Below, piece after piece: positions 1 through 9,388 of a DNA stretch of 64,000 nucleotides. Each line of letters begins with the position of its first letter. Positions within the stretch are counted from its first letter, which is position 1. The DNA comes from Selenomonas sp. (lineage in GTDB: Bacteria; Bacillota; Negativicutes; Selenomonadales; Selenomonadaceae). The stretch is from NCBI GenBank assembly GCA_018052705.1, contig JAGPMW010000001.1:62001-126000 (forward strand), read 5' to 3'. A model generated the notes under the pieces. It did not search any database, was not told where the DNA came from, and saw only the letters and a program-made list of their open reading frames with translations. The translations under genes and the position numbers were made by a program.

Positions 1-421
1 AATAGAAACTTACACCATATTTTTGAGCAAAATGCTCAGCGGTCCTGCGCATCAGATCATGCTGCTGATAGATACTGTAAAAGAGCGTCGAGGTGAATGC
101 ATCATAGCCATGTTCAGCTGCATAACGGGCAGTCTCTTCGAGCCGCCAGGTATAGCACATGGTGCAGCGGCCATTAGGAAGGGCCTCGGCAGGCAGCGCC
201 TTTTTCAGAAAGTCCCGCAGACGATAGCTCTCATCCGCGTAGAAATCCATGCCGACTTTCGCCGCAAACTCTGCCGCTGTCTTAAGCCGGTGCTCCCATT
301 CCGTATACGGATGGATATTCGGATTAAAGAAGTATCCCGTCGGCTCGATGCCTTCAGCACGCAGCTTCTGCACCGGATAACAGGAGCATGGGCCGCAGCA
401 CATATGTAATAACAACTTCAT
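1..421 (-). CDS. queH: Epoxyqueuosine reductase QueH (3' end outside window)
   Basis: QueH (DUF208 family) reduces epoxyqueuosine to queuosine in the tRNA wobble base, the last step of queuosine synthesis, and replaces QueG in many anaerobes. The protein opens MKLLLHMCCGPCSCYPVQ, with the conserved CCGPC cysteines, and a second pair, CTMC, lies further on at about residue 87. These four cysteines are known metal/cluster ligands in the family. The ATG at 421 is preceded by GGAGG at 8 bases. About 140 residues are visible and the C-terminus lies beyond position 1. It follows ruvB by 14 bases in the same direction. Confidence 0.9.
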   Translation of the reverse strand, partial: MKLLLHMCCGPCSCYPVQKLRAEGIEPTGYFFNPNIHPYTEWEHRLKTAAEFAAKVGMDFYADESYRLRDFLKKALPAEALPNGRCTMCYTWRLEETARYAAEHGYDAFTSTLFYSIYQQHDLMRRTAEHFAQKYGVSFY

Positions 422-435
422 TTTTCATGCCTCCA

Positions 436-1464
436 TCATTCAGGGTAAGTCATTCCCATATGCTCATAACCAGAACGGGTCACCACCCGGCCACGCGGCG
501 TGCGGTTGATGAACCCCAGCTGAAGCAGGAACGGCTCATAGACATCCTCGATGGTATCCGTGCTTTCACTGATGGATGCGGCCAATGTATCGAGACCGAC
601 CGGGCCGCCAGCAAATTTTTTGATCATGGCGGAAAGCATGCGCCGATCCGTATGGTCGAGACCGGCCTTGTCTACTTCCAGCAATTCGAGGGCCTTGTCG
701 GCAATTTCGTCAGTGATGACATTGGTTCCCTCGAACTGGGCCACATCACGGACACGCTTGAGAAGACGGTTGGCAATACGCGGCGTCCCACGTGAGCGGC
801 GTGCAATCTCGATCGCACCACGATCTTCGATGGGGATCTCTAATATCTCTGCGGCGCGTTTGATGATAGTCACCAGCGAGTCCGGCGTATAGTATTCAAG
901 ACGCGAAATAATTCCAAAACGGTCGCGCAGCGGCGCCGCAAGTGCTCCGGCTTTCGTCGTAGCTCCAATCAGCGTAAAGGGCGCAATATCCAGGCGGATT
1001 GAGCGGGCGCTCGGGCCTTTGCCGATGATGATATCAAGGGCAAAGTCTTCCATAGCCGAATAAAGTACTTCCTCTACACTGCGGGACAAGCGATGAATCT
1101 CATCGATGAACAGCACGTCATGCTCCTGCAGATTCGTCAGCAGCGCGGCGAGGTCTCCCTGCCGCTCAATTGCCGGTCCTGAGGTCTGACGGAAATTGAC
1201 GCCCATCTCGTTAGCAATAATACCGGCCAGCGTCGTCTTGCCTAGGCCCGGGGGGCCATAGAGCAGCACATGATCCAGCGCCTCACCACGCTTCATCGCC
1301 GCCTGAATAAAGATCGACAGATTTTTCTTGGCTTTGTCCTGCCCGATGTATTCGGTCAGATGACGTGGCCGCAGATTATACTGCCAGTCATCAGCAGTCT
1401 GTTCCCCCATGGCAACAATGCGGTTTTCATCAATATCCATTTCATTGAAATCTTCTTCGGCCAA
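436..1464 (-). CDS. ruvB: Holliday junction branch migration ATPase RuvB
   Basis: RuvB is the hexameric AAA+ motor that drives branch migration of Holliday junctions with RuvA before RuvC cuts. The 342-residue length is normal. Walker [10 protein letters not shown] lies at residues 70-78, Walker B FIDEIHRL near 118-126, sensor ATT near 170, and a winged-helix DNA-binding domain ends in a [12 protein letters not shown] segment. It is the last ruv gene in the order ruvC-ruvA-ruvB and begins 13 bases after ruvA stops. Confidence 0.98.
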   Translation of the reverse strand: MAEEDFNEMDIDENRIVAMGEQTADDWQYNLRPRHLTEYIGQDKAKKNLSIFIQAAMKRGEALDHVLLYGPPGLGKTTLAGIIANEMGVNFRQTSGPAIERQGDLAALLTNLQEHDVLFIDEIHRLSRSVEEVLYSAMEDFALDIIIGKGPSARSIRLDIAPFTLIGATTKAGALAAPLRDRFGIISRLEYYTPDSLVTIIKRAAEILEIPIEDRGAIEIARRSRGTPRIANRLLKRVRDVAQFEGTNVITDEIADKALELLEVDKAGLDHTDRRMLSAMIKKFAGGPVGLDTLAASISESTDTIEDVYEPFLLQLGFINRTPRGRVVTRSGYEHMGMTYPE

Positions 1465-1477
1465 CCGTCATCCCTCC

Positions 1478-2077
1478 TTACAGGCGGCTCAGCTGTTTGA
1501 GCGCCATCTTTATGATCTCTTCTGTCGTCCTGCATTTCGATGCTTTCTTGAGAACCGGTGCGATCTCGGACTGGCTGTAGCCAAGCGCCCCAAGGGCGGC
1601 AATGGCCTCCCCAATCATGTCATCACCGGCCTCGTCGGTCATTTCCAGCGTCAGAAGTTCCTCTTCGCCGCTGGCAGCAAAGGCCACTTTATCCTTAAGC
1701 TCCAAAATAAGACGTTCGGCTGATTTCTTGCCAATGCCCGGCAGTTTCGTCAATACAGACGCCTGTTTGTTTTGGATGGCTTTACAAAGCCCCTCGACCG
1801 TGATTGCAGACAAGATGCCCAGTGCTACCTTGGGGCCAACCCCGGAGACGCTGATCAGCAGCTGGAAAACATCGTACTCATCTTCCGTATAGAAGCCATA
1901 AAGCGTGATACCGTCCTGATAGACATTCATATAGGTATGCAGCAGTATTTCTTCCTTAAGCCGCAGCTTGCTGCGGGTATTGTTGGGGATGAATACCCGA
2001 TAGCCTACACCATTCACATCCAGCAGGCAATAATCTGTTTTCAGTGCCGCGACCTTGCCGCGTAAAAATCCTATCAT
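1478..2077 (-). CDS. ruvA: Holliday junction DNA helicase subunit RuvA
   Basis: RuvA binds four-way junctions as a tetramer and loads RuvB. The 199-residue protein starts MIGFLRGKVAAL, typical of domain I (OB fold). Helix-hairpin-helix motifs follow in domain II around GVGPKVALGILSA and GIGKKSAERLILEL. A flexible linker leads to the C-terminal domain III that contacts RuvB (GALGYSQSEI onward). It lies between ruvC and ruvB in the usual operon order. Confidence 0.97.
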   Translation of the reverse strand: MIGFLRGKVAALKTDYCLLDVNGVGYRVFIPNNTRSKLRLKEEILLHTYMNVYQDGITLYGFYTEDEYDVFQLLISVSGVGPKVALGILSAITVEGLCKAIQNKQASVLTKLPGIGKKSAERLILELKDKVAFAASGEEELLTLEMTDEAGDDMIGEAIAALGALGYSQSEIAPVLKKASKCRTTEEIIKMALKQLSRL

Positions 2078-2103
2078 TTCTAACTCCCATGCAATTACTT
2101 AAA

Positions 2104-2598
2104 TTATAATTGGTTACGCCAGACTGGATTGCTCATGCAATAGGTCGTGCAGATGGCAATTGCCAGCGCATCAGCGGTATCATCCGGCTTCGGCGGTTCA
2201 GGAAGATGCAGCAGCTTCGTTACCATATATATAACCTGATTCTTCGTCGCCTTGCCATAGCCCGTCACGTCCTGCTTAATCTGCATGGGTGTGCGTTCAA
2301 CCAGCCGCAGGTTGTTTTTGGCTGCTGCCAGCAGCACAACGCCGCGTGCCTGGCCTACAGGGATTGCCGTTGTGACATTGCGGTTAAAGAAAAGTTTCTC
2401 CACGCCCATGACCTCTGGCTGATATTCTTTGATCATCGCATCCAGTTCCCCGTAGATTTTTAACAGCCGGTCTTCCATCTTCATATCCGGTGTAGTGAAA
2501 ATCGATCCATAGGCATGAGGAATCAACCGGCTGCCTTTCGCCTCCACGAACCCATAGCCGCATATGGCCGTCCCCGGATCGATGCCTAATGCCAACAT
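2104..2598 (-). CDS. ruvC: Crossover junction endodeoxyribonuclease RuvC
   Basis: RuvC is the dimeric RNase H-fold resolvase that nicks Holliday junctions. I take the ATG at 2598, giving MLALGIDPGTAICGYGFV with the first catalytic Asp in GIDPGT. The upstream GAGAGGAGAACTT is a good ribosome site, while an in-frame extension to 2646 runs into the yebC terminator. The other acidic residues fall in GVEKLFFNRN and near the C-terminus in KPDDTADALAIA. The length of 164 residues is normal. It is the first gene of the ruvCAB operon. Confidence 0.95.
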   Translation of the reverse strand: MLALGIDPGTAICGYGFVEAKGSRLIPHAYGSIFTTPDMKMEDRLLKIYGELDAMIKEYQPEVMGVEKLFFNRNVTTAIPVGQARGVVLLAAAKNNLRLVERTPMQIKQDVTGYGKATKNQVIYMVTKLLHLPEPPKPDDTADALAIAICTTYCMSNPVWRNQL

Positions 2599-2618
2599 AA
2601 GTTCTCCTCTCAATACTG

Positions 2619-2648
2619 AAAAATGGGCCCAAAAACTTGAGCCCATCT
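2619..2648 (-). terminator. Intrinsic terminator after yebC
   Basis: On the minus strand GATGGGCTC and GGGCCCAT form a stem around a short U-rich loop, followed directly by a run of Ts. It separates yebC from ruvC. Confidence 0.75.
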
Positions 2649-2671
2649 CTTTGGCTTATCTATAACTGCAA

Positions 2672-3400
2672 TCAGTCTTCCATCTCATAGTTGCTGTATA
2701 CGTTCTGGACATCATCATTCTCATCCAGCGCATCTTCAAGGTTCTGCATTTTCTCAGCATCTGCCCCTGAAAGCTTGACGGTATTATCAGGCACCATCGT
2801 GATCTCAGCAGAAGCAGCCTCGATGCCTTTTTCGCCCAAAGCAGCTTCGATTGCATCGTAAGCATCCGGCTCAGCCGTGATCTCGAATACATCGCCTTCA
2901 TCCTTCATGTCCTCGGCGCCGGCTTCCAGTGCGATTTCCATGAGCTCATCGTCGTCTGCAAAGGCTTCTTTCTCAACTACAAAGATGGCCTTCTTCTTGA
3001 ACATCCAGCCTACACAGCCATCCTGTCCAAGGTTTCCGCCATATTTTGAGAAAAGGTGACGGACATCCGCAGCCGTACGGTTGCGATTATCCGTAAGGAT
3101 GTCAAGCATGACTGCCGTACCTGCCGGCCCATAGCCCTCATAGGTCAGCTCTTCGTAGCTGTTGCCCTCAGCAGCACCAATTCCCTTTTGGATTGCACGA
3201 TTGATGTTATCCTTCGGGATATTGTTTGCTTTTGCCTTGGACAAAGCCAATTTCAGGCGCATGTTGCCGGTCGGGTCACCACCGCCCATGCGAACAGCTA
3301 TCGTAATCTCGCGGCCAATCTTGGTCGTGATTTTGCCGCGAATTGCATCATTTGCACCTTTTTTACGTTTGATGTTTGCCCATTTAGAATGTCCTGACAT
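2672..3400 (-). CDS. yebC: YebC/PmpR family protein (TACO1 family)
   Basis: This family was described as transcriptional regulators and, more recently, as factors that help ribosomes pass difficult sequences. The true start gives MSGHSKWANIKRKKGAND, the invariant family N-terminus. The ATG at 3400 has GAAGGAG upstream, whereas an in-frame extension upstream is lysine-rich and unconserved. At 242 residues it has the usual length with an acidic C-terminal domain. It lies just before ruvC, a common arrangement. Confidence 0.96.
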   Translation of the reverse strand: MSGHSKWANIKRKKGANDAIRGKITTKIGREITIAVRMGGGDPTGNMRLKLALSKAKANNIPKDNINRAIQKGIGAAEGNSYEELTYEGYGPAGTAVMLDILTDNRNRTAADVRHLFSKYGGNLGQDGCVGWMFKKKAIFVVEKEAFADDDELMEIALEAGAEDMKDEGDVFEITAEPDAYDAIEAALGEKGIEAASAEITMVPDNTVKLSGADAEKMQNLEDALDENDDVQNVYSNYEMED

Positions 3401-3551
3401 ATAGGAACACCGCTCCTTCTCTACTATGTTTCGCCTGATCTGCTGCCAAACGAACAATATTTTTTGCAATAACTTTTTCAGTATACTACGATTCTTTCTG
3501 TGCGTCAATTTCAACCTATAGAAAGCAATCGATAGCGATAACGGACAAGAC

Positions 3552-4760
3552 TTACTTTGTCAGCTTATAATATTTTTTCTTGCCCTTCTTGATGATGGCT
3601 TCGCCATCCTTGAAGTCGTCATCGGACAAAATGTAGTCGACATCTGTTATTTTGACATCGTTAAGTGCCAGTCCATTCTGCTGGATCAAGCGGCGCCCTT
3701 CGCTCTTTGAAGCAAATACCTTGCCAGCCGTAAGCACGTCAAGCAATTTCTTGCCAGTCTCAGCGGTAAGCTCCGGGATATCCGCGCCTGCACCAGTGCC
3801 GCCGAACATTGCTTCTGCAGACTTGCGGGCATTGGCCGCAGCGTCCTCACCATGGACAATCTTCGTAACTTCATAAGCCAGAACCGTCTTGGCTTCATTG
3901 ATCTGCGAATCCTGCATAGCCCCCAGACGATGAACTTCATCCATCGGCAGGAATGTCAGCAGCGACAGGCATTTTTCGACATCCGCATCATCAATGTTGC
4001 GCCAGTACTGATAGAACTCATACGGGCTGGTCTTTTCTGCATCCAGCCACAGAGCACCACCTGCCGTCTTGCCCATCTTCTTGCCATCGCTTTTGGTCAA
4101 AAGCTTATTGGTCAGACCATATACTGCCGTATTATTCTTACGACGGTTCAGCTCAACGCCAGCAATGATATTGGACCACTGATCGTCACCGCCCATCTCG
4201 AGCTTGCAGCCGTAGCGGCGATTCAGCTCAAGGAAATCATAAGCCTGCATGACCATATAATTGAATTCAAGAAAGGTCAGACCCTTCTCCCAGCGCTGCT
4301 TATACGCCTCAGCTGCCAGCATACGATTGACCGTGAAATCCGCGCCAACCTCACGCAGCAGCTCGATATAGTTGAGCTTGCGCAGCCAGTCGCCATTATT
4401 GACCATAATGGCCTTTCCATCGCTGAAATCAATGAATCGGGCAATCTGTTTTTTGAAGCAGTCACAGTTGTGCTCGATGTCCTGATCGGTCAACACCTTG
4501 CGCATATCCGTACGGCCAGTCGGATCGCCGACTGTGCCTGTCCCGCCGCCGACGAGACAGATTGGACGATGACCGGCACGCTGCATATGAGCCATTGCCA
4601 TCAGCGCAATAAAGTGTCCAGCGTGCAGACTGTCTGCCGTCGGGTCAAAACCAATGTAGAAGGTTACCTGTTCTTTATCAAAAAGCTCGCGAAGTTCCTG
4701 TTCATTTGTACACTGTGCGACAAATCCGCGCTCCTTCAGTATATCGAATACATTTGTCAA
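3552..4760 (-). CDS. tyrS: Tyrosyl-tRNA synthetase
   Basis: This enzyme charges tRNA-Tyr. The class I signatures are visible: HAGH (HIGH motif) at about residues 46-49 in [13 protein letters not shown], and KKMGKT (KMSKS-like) near 230. An S4 RNA-binding domain closes the protein ([14 protein letters not shown]). No ATG fits the conserved N-terminus. The best start is TTG at 4760 ([12 protein letters not shown]), with AAAGGAG 8 bases upstream, giving 402 residues. No T-box leader is present because the penicillin-binding protein gene ends only 31 bases upstream. Confidence 0.95.
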   Translation of the reverse strand: MTNVFDILKERGFVAQCTNEQELRELFDKEQVTFYIGFDPTADSLHAGHFIALMAMAHMQRAGHRPICLVGGGTGTVGDPTGRTDMRKVLTDQDIEHNCDCFKKQIARFIDFSDGKAIMVNNGDWLRKLNYIELLREVGADFTVNRMLAAEAYKQRWEKGLTFLEFNYMVMQAYDFLELNRRYGCKLEMGGDDQWSNIIAGVELNRRKNNTAVYGLTNKLLTKSDGKKMGKTAGGALWLDAEKTSPYEFYQYWRNIDDADVEKCLSLLTFLPMDEVHRLGAMQDSQINEAKTVLAYEVTKIVHGEDAAANARKSAEAMFGGTGAGADIPELTAETGKKLLDVLTAGKVFASKSEGRRLIQQNGLALNDVKITDVDYILSDDDFKDGEAIIKKGKKKYYKLTK

Positions 4761-4791
4761 CAAACTCTCTCCTTTGAGATATGATTCTGGA

Positions 4792-6912
4792 TTAATTCCG
4801 GCCCTTAGCGATTCCGCCCCCCGGCTCAGGTGCTGTCGTATCCGGCATTGCCGGCGTATCTTCCTGCTGGTTGGACGGACCCGGTGTCGGCAGATTGCTG
4901 TTTGGAGCATTGCTGACCGGCTTGCCGTTCTTATCCGTAGTCTTACCGTTTTTAGTCGTCTTCAGTTCATCTTTTTTCTTGACTTCTGATTTCTTATCAT
5001 CTTCGAGCTCGCCAACGCTGTCATTCTTGGACGCACTCGAACCATCAAAGTTCTTGGCCGGTGTCTGGGCCAAAGCTTTCTGCATGAACGCCTTCCAGAT
5101 TTCCGCCGGCAGCAATCCACCCATGATGCCATTCGTGGCTGAGTTATCATCATTACCAACCCATACACCAGCGACAAGATCCGGGGTATAGCCGACAAAC
5201 CATGCATCATGGTAGTTGCTCGTCGTACCGGTTTTTCCTGCTGCCGGACGCCCAATGTTAGCACGAGCTCCCGTGCCCTTCTTGATGACGCCTTCCAGCA
5301 TATCCGTCAGCGCCGAGGCACTGCTCTCACTGATGACGCTGCGCTGCTTCGGCTCAGCCTGTTCCAGCACTTTGCCATTGCGATCCAGCACCTTGATGAT
5401 AACCACCGGATCGACATGAACACCCTTGTTGGCAAACGTGCCATAAGCACTCGTAATCTCCAGCGGCGTAACGCCCTTGGTCATTCCGCCAAGAGCGGTA
5501 GCCAGCTGTCGGTCATTCTGCGGGCCATCGAGGACGAAGGTCGAGATCCCCATTTCCTGTGCGTAGTAGATCGGCTTGTCAATTCCCAGTTTCTGAGCAA
5601 TCTTAACCGTCGGAACATTAATCGAAAAACGTGCGACATCGCGCATCGTCACTTTGCCGCTGAAATGGCCGCTGTCATTTTGCGGTTTCCAGCCATCAAT
5701 ATCGATGGGGGTATCATTAATGACCGTTCCTGGTGTGAACTTGTTTTCCAAAGCCGCAGCAAATACGAACGGCTTGAATGCCGATCCTGGCTGGCGCACA
5801 GCCATCGTCGCACGATTAAACTGGTCATTGCCACGTCCGCCAACCATTGCCTTGACATAGCCGTTATGCGGGTCAATGGCAACAATGGCTGCCTGCGGTT
5901 GTTGTATGCCATTGCCATCGGCCTTGGTTGCCGGCAGTTTCTTGACGGCTTCTTCCGCAGCTTTCTGCATGTCCATATCGATGGTCGTATAAATCTTGAG
6001 ACCTTCTTTATAGACGGCATCGGCCCCGTATTTGTCAATCAGGGTCTGTGTAATGTAGTCAATAAAATAAGAAGCAACCGTTGATTCCTGTTTCTTGACT
6101 GGTTTAATGATATTGAGCGCTTCGTTTTTGGTCTTCACAGCCGTACTGCTGTTAATGTAGCCGTATTTCTCCATCTGATCCAGCACTACAGCCTTGCGCT
6201 CCTGGGCTGCCTGCATGTTATTGGCGGGAGAATAATAGTTCGGGCTTTTGGGAATCCCCGCCAGCATCGCACACTCATTAAGCGTCAGATTTTCAACATC
6301 TTTGCCAAAATAAGTCTGCGCCGCTGCCTGAACACCATAGGCACCCTGACCAAAATAAATCTGGTTCAGATACATTTCGAGGATTTCCTGTTTGGTATAC
6401 TGGCTTTCCAATTGCAAAGCCAGGAACACTTCCTGCACTTTGCGGGCCAATGTGCGGTCCTGCGTCAGATAGGCATTTTTTGCCAGCTGCTGCGTGATAG
6501 TCGAACCGCCTTCAGATACCCCATGGCCACGGATATTTGCCCAGGCCGCACGGATGATACCACGCGGATCTACGCCAGCATGCTCGTAGAAGCGATTATC
6601 CTCAACTGCTACAAATGCATTCTGTAATTCCTTTGGGACCTGTGTAATCTTAACCGGCCGACGATTTTCGGCCGCGTGAACATTCGCGATTTCATTGCCA
6701 TTGATATCGTAGATCTGAGACGATGCCGGTGGCAATATATCATTAGCCAGATCGGGCTTCGTATTCATACTGGCGGTCAGAAACCCACAGCCGATGCCGG
6801 TTATCATAACCAGAACAATCAGGCCGAATCCCAGCAGGACTCTCTTTGCAGTACTTCCGCCCTGCCTGGGTGCCGGGCGTTTCTGACGGCTCGTATTTGA
6901 ACGTTTCTCCAT
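4792..6912 (-). CDS. Class A penicillin-binding protein (PBP1a family)
   Basis: This is a bifunctional peptidoglycan glycosyltransferase and transpeptidase of 706 residues. A basic cytoplasmic tail is followed by one membrane helix at about residues 23-48. The glycosyltransferase domain has its catalytic region at [15 protein letters not shown]. The transpeptidase domain shows SxxK in [11 protein letters not shown], and KTGTTS. The C-terminal 90 residues are a low-complexity Lys/Asp then Pro/Asn/Gly tail, typical of family members. The ATG at 6912 has GGAGGCAG upstream. It probably heads a unit with tyrS. Confidence 0.93.
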   Translation of the reverse strand: MEKRSNTSRQKRPAPRQGGSTAKRVLLGFGLIVLVMITGIGCGFLTASMNTKPDLANDILPPASSQIYDINGNEIANVHAAENRRPVKITQVPKELQNAFVAVEDNRFYEHAGVDPRGIIRAAWANIRGHGVSEGGSTITQQLAKNAYLTQDRTLARKVQEVFLALQLESQYTKQEILEMYLNQIYFGQGAYGVQAAAQTYFGKDVENLTLNECAMLAGIPKSPNYYSPANNMQAAQERKAVVLDQMEKYGYINSSTAVKTKNEALNIIKPVKKQESTVASYFIDYITQTLIDKYGADAVYKEGLKIYTTIDMDMQKAAEEAVKKLPATKADGNGIQQPQAAIVAIDPHNGYVKAMVGGRGNDQFNRATMAVRQPGSAFKPFVFAAALENKFTPGTVINDTPIDIDGWKPQNDSGHFSGKVTMRDVARFSINVPTVKIAQKLGIDKPIYYAQEMGISTFVLDGPQNDRQLATALGGMTKGVTPLEITSAYGTFANKGVHVDPVVIIKVLDRNGKVLEQAEPKQRSVISESSASALTDMLEGVIKKGTGARANIGRPAAGKTGTTSNYHDAWFVGYTPDLVAGVWVGNDDNSATNGIMGGLLPAEIWKAFMQKALAQTPAKNFDGSSASKNDSVGELEDDKKSEVKKKDELKTTKNGKTTDKNGKPVSNAPNSNLPTPGPSNQQEDTPAMPDTTAPEPGGGIAKGRN

Positions 6913-7004
6913 GAGCTGCCTCCTTAAATTTATACTGTCTCATTGTATCACAAAACGAATATATCGTCTATCCATTCGTCTGGGGTGAGCAGTCTGTATC
7001 TGGC

Positions 7005-9383
7005 TTATTTGAGATCTACGACTGTTGCGCCGGTCCCGCCTTCATTGATATCGGCAAACTGATAATTCAGCACACTCTTGTGCCGCTTCAGATAGTCATG
7101 AATTCCCTTGCGCAGCGCGCCTGTTCCCTTGCCATGAATGACCAGAACCTGACTAAGCCCGGCAATGACCGCATCATCGAGAAACTTACCGACAACCATC
7201 TCAGCTTCATCGACCATCAGCCCGCGGATATCGATATCCCGGCCAATATTTTGCGTTTTCTGCAGGAAGCTGCCGGCCGATGATTCATTCTTCGAGCGGG
7301 CATGTGCTGCGGGCTTTTCCGCAGCGACATGGGACAGGAATGTACAGGCCGAAGCCTTGACTTTTGTCCGCAGGCTCCCGAGCTGAACCGTCAGCTCTTT
7401 GCCCTGGACTTCCAGTACCGTCCCCTTCTGATCCAGCTTCTTGACATATACACTGTCACCGGGCTGTATCTGCGCCAGATTGATGCGTTTGCCAACACCA
7501 GACTGAGCCATGATGCCCGGTCTGGACTTGTCAAAGGCATCGTTGAGGCGGGCGCGGGCATCCTGTATCGCCTGCTGACGCTTTTTGATTCCCTGATCAT
7601 CGAACTGATCCTTGAGCCCTTTAATCACAGACTCCGACTCGCGGCGCGTCTGGCGAATCAGGGCCGCACTCTTTTCTTTCGCCTTGCGGATGATGTCGCC
7701 TTTCTTCTGGCTGAGTTCTTCTTTAGCCCGCTCGAGTTTCAGCTCGAGCTGCGTAACGCGCTGCTGCCGTTCCATAATATCTGCATTGCGCTGCTCATAC
7801 ATCATCTTCTCATTTTCCAGCTGATTGATGACATGTTCGAACTGCGCATGGTCAGCCTTGACCAGCTGCTGGGCTCTAAGGATCACCGAATCCGGCAGAC
7901 CTAAACGGCGGCTGATGGCAAAGGCATTGCTGGCTCCCGGTATGCCGATCAGCAGCCGGTATGTCGGGCGCAGCGTCTCAACATCAAACTCCACGCAGGC
8001 ATTCTCGATGCCTTCACGCGTATACGCAAAAGTCTTGAGTTCAGAGTAATGCGTTGTGGCCACGGTTGTAGCGCGGACCTCAAGCAGCCGCTCGAGCATA
8101 GACATCGCCAGCGCCGCGCCTTCTTCCGGATCGGTGCCAGCCCCGAGCTCATCAAGCAGCAGCAGATCGTCGCTTTCGACTTTGCCGAGTATCTTCACCA
8201 GATGAGTCATATGGGCAGAAAAGGTCGACAGACTCTGCTCAATGCTCTGCTCATCCCCAATATCCGCGTAAATATTCTGGTAGATAGAGATCTCCGACTC
8301 CGGATCGACCGGCAGATAGCAGCCAGACTGCGCCATTAGGACCATGAGTCCCAGTGTCTTCATACTGACCGTCTTGCCGCCCGTATTCGGGCCGGTAATG
8401 AGCAGCATCCGGTAGCCATCGCCCAGCTCAATGCTTGTAGGGACCACAACATCTTTAGCAATAAGCGGATGACGGGCATTCCTCAGATTGGTCCGTCCCT
8501 CGGTATTGAGCAGTGGCCGGACCGCATCCATATCACTCGCCAGCCTTGCCTTGGCAAAGGCAAAATCAATATTGCCCAGGATGTTGCTGTTCTCGCTCAG
8601 TATGTCATGATCACGGCTGATCTGGTTTGACAACTGCCGCAGGATACGCAGGACTTCCTGATGTTCCGCCAGCGCGAGCTGCTTCACATCATTGTTGAGC
8701 TCGACAACCCCCATCGGCTCAATAAAGAGCGTTGATCCGCTGGCTGACTGATCATGAATAAGCCCCGGAAAGTAAGAACGGTACTCGGCCTTAACTGGCA
8801 GAACATAGCGCTCATCACGCACCGTCACAATCGTATCCTGGAACATCTTCTGATACTGTCCATCATGCAATATGCTCTGAATTTTGTCCTTAATCCGGAC
8901 CTGCGAGGCTTTCAGCTCCCGCCGGATACGGCGCAGCTCTACGCTGGCATCTTCACGCATATTGCCATGTTCATCAATGGTGTTGTTCAGATCCCGCTCC
9001 AACTGCCCAAGAATCTCGATGGAATGAGCCCATTCCTTAAGGATGGGCGAAGGCATATCGAGATCCCGGAAGAAATATTTGACGTTCCGCATTGCATAGA
9101 GCGTACTCATGACCTGATGCATCTCCGCCAGCTCGAGGACCGACCCCTTGCCAGCCTTCTCCAGCAGCAAACGGATATCGCGAATCCCTCCGAGCGGCGG
9201 TGCCGTCATTGCCAGGATGTCGGCCGCTTCAGCAGTCTCAGCCTGCCATTCGCGGACTTCGTCCGGATCTGAGCTGGGAAAGAGATTCCGGGCCTTCTCT
9301 TTGCCCAGTACCGACCCGGCCCGATCAGCCAGCATCTCCGTAATTTTTTCATATTCTAATATCTTGAACGATTCATTTTCCAT
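7005..9383 (-). CDS. mutS2: Endonuclease MutS2
   Basis: MutS2 is a MutS-like ATPase; in Bacillus it rescues collided ribosomes, in other species it suppresses recombination. The 792 residues contain the MutS core with Walker A GPNTGGKT near residue 335 and LLLDELGAGTDPEEG (Walker B and signature). A long charged coiled coil follows at about 520-630. A C-terminal Smr nuclease domain has DIRG and the VIHGKGTGALR motif. Length and domain order are normal for the family. Confidence 0.97.
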   Translation of the reverse strand: MENESFKILEYEKITEMLADRAGSVLGKEKARNLFPSSDPDEVREWQAETAEAADILAMTAPPLGGIRDIRLLLEKAGKGSVLELAEMHQVMSTLYAMRNVKYFFRDLDMPSPILKEWAHSIEILGQLERDLNNTIDEHGNMREDASVELRRIRRELKASQVRIKDKIQSILHDGQYQKMFQDTIVTVRDERYVLPVKAEYRSYFPGLIHDQSASGSTLFIEPMGVVELNNDVKQLALAEHQEVLRILRQLSNQISRDHDILSENSNILGNIDFAFAKARLASDMDAVRPLLNTEGRTNLRNARHPLIAKDVVVPTSIELGDGYRMLLITGPNTGGKTVSMKTLGLMVLMAQSGCYLPVDPESEISIYQNIYADIGDEQSIEQSLSTFSAHMTHLVKILGKVESDDLLLLDELGAGTDPEEGAALAMSMLERLLEVRATTVATTHYSELKTFAYTREGIENACVEFDVETLRPTYRLLIGIPGASNAFAISRRLGLPDSVILRAQQLVKADHAQFEHVINQLENEKMMYEQRNADIMERQQRVTQLELKLERAKEELSQKKGDIIRKAKEKSAALIRQTRRESESVIKGLKDQFDDQGIKKRQQAIQDARARLNDAFDKSRPGIMAQSGVGKRINLAQIQPGDSVYVKKLDQKGTVLEVQGKELTVQLGSLRTKVKASACTFLSHVAAEKPAAHARSKNESSAGSFLQKTQNIGRDIDIRGLMVDEAEMVVGKFLDDAVIAGLSQVLVIHGKGTGALRKGIHDYLKRHKSVLNYQFADINEGGTGATVVDLK

Positions 9384-9388
9384 TGTGT

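Noticed and set aside
3852..4784. 310-codon open frame opposite tyrS
   Set aside because: Antisense shadow of tyrS.
4761..4791. T-box leader before tyrS
   Set aside because: Only 31 bases separate tyrS from the upstream gene and no T-box (TGGGTGGTACCGCG-like) sequence is present.
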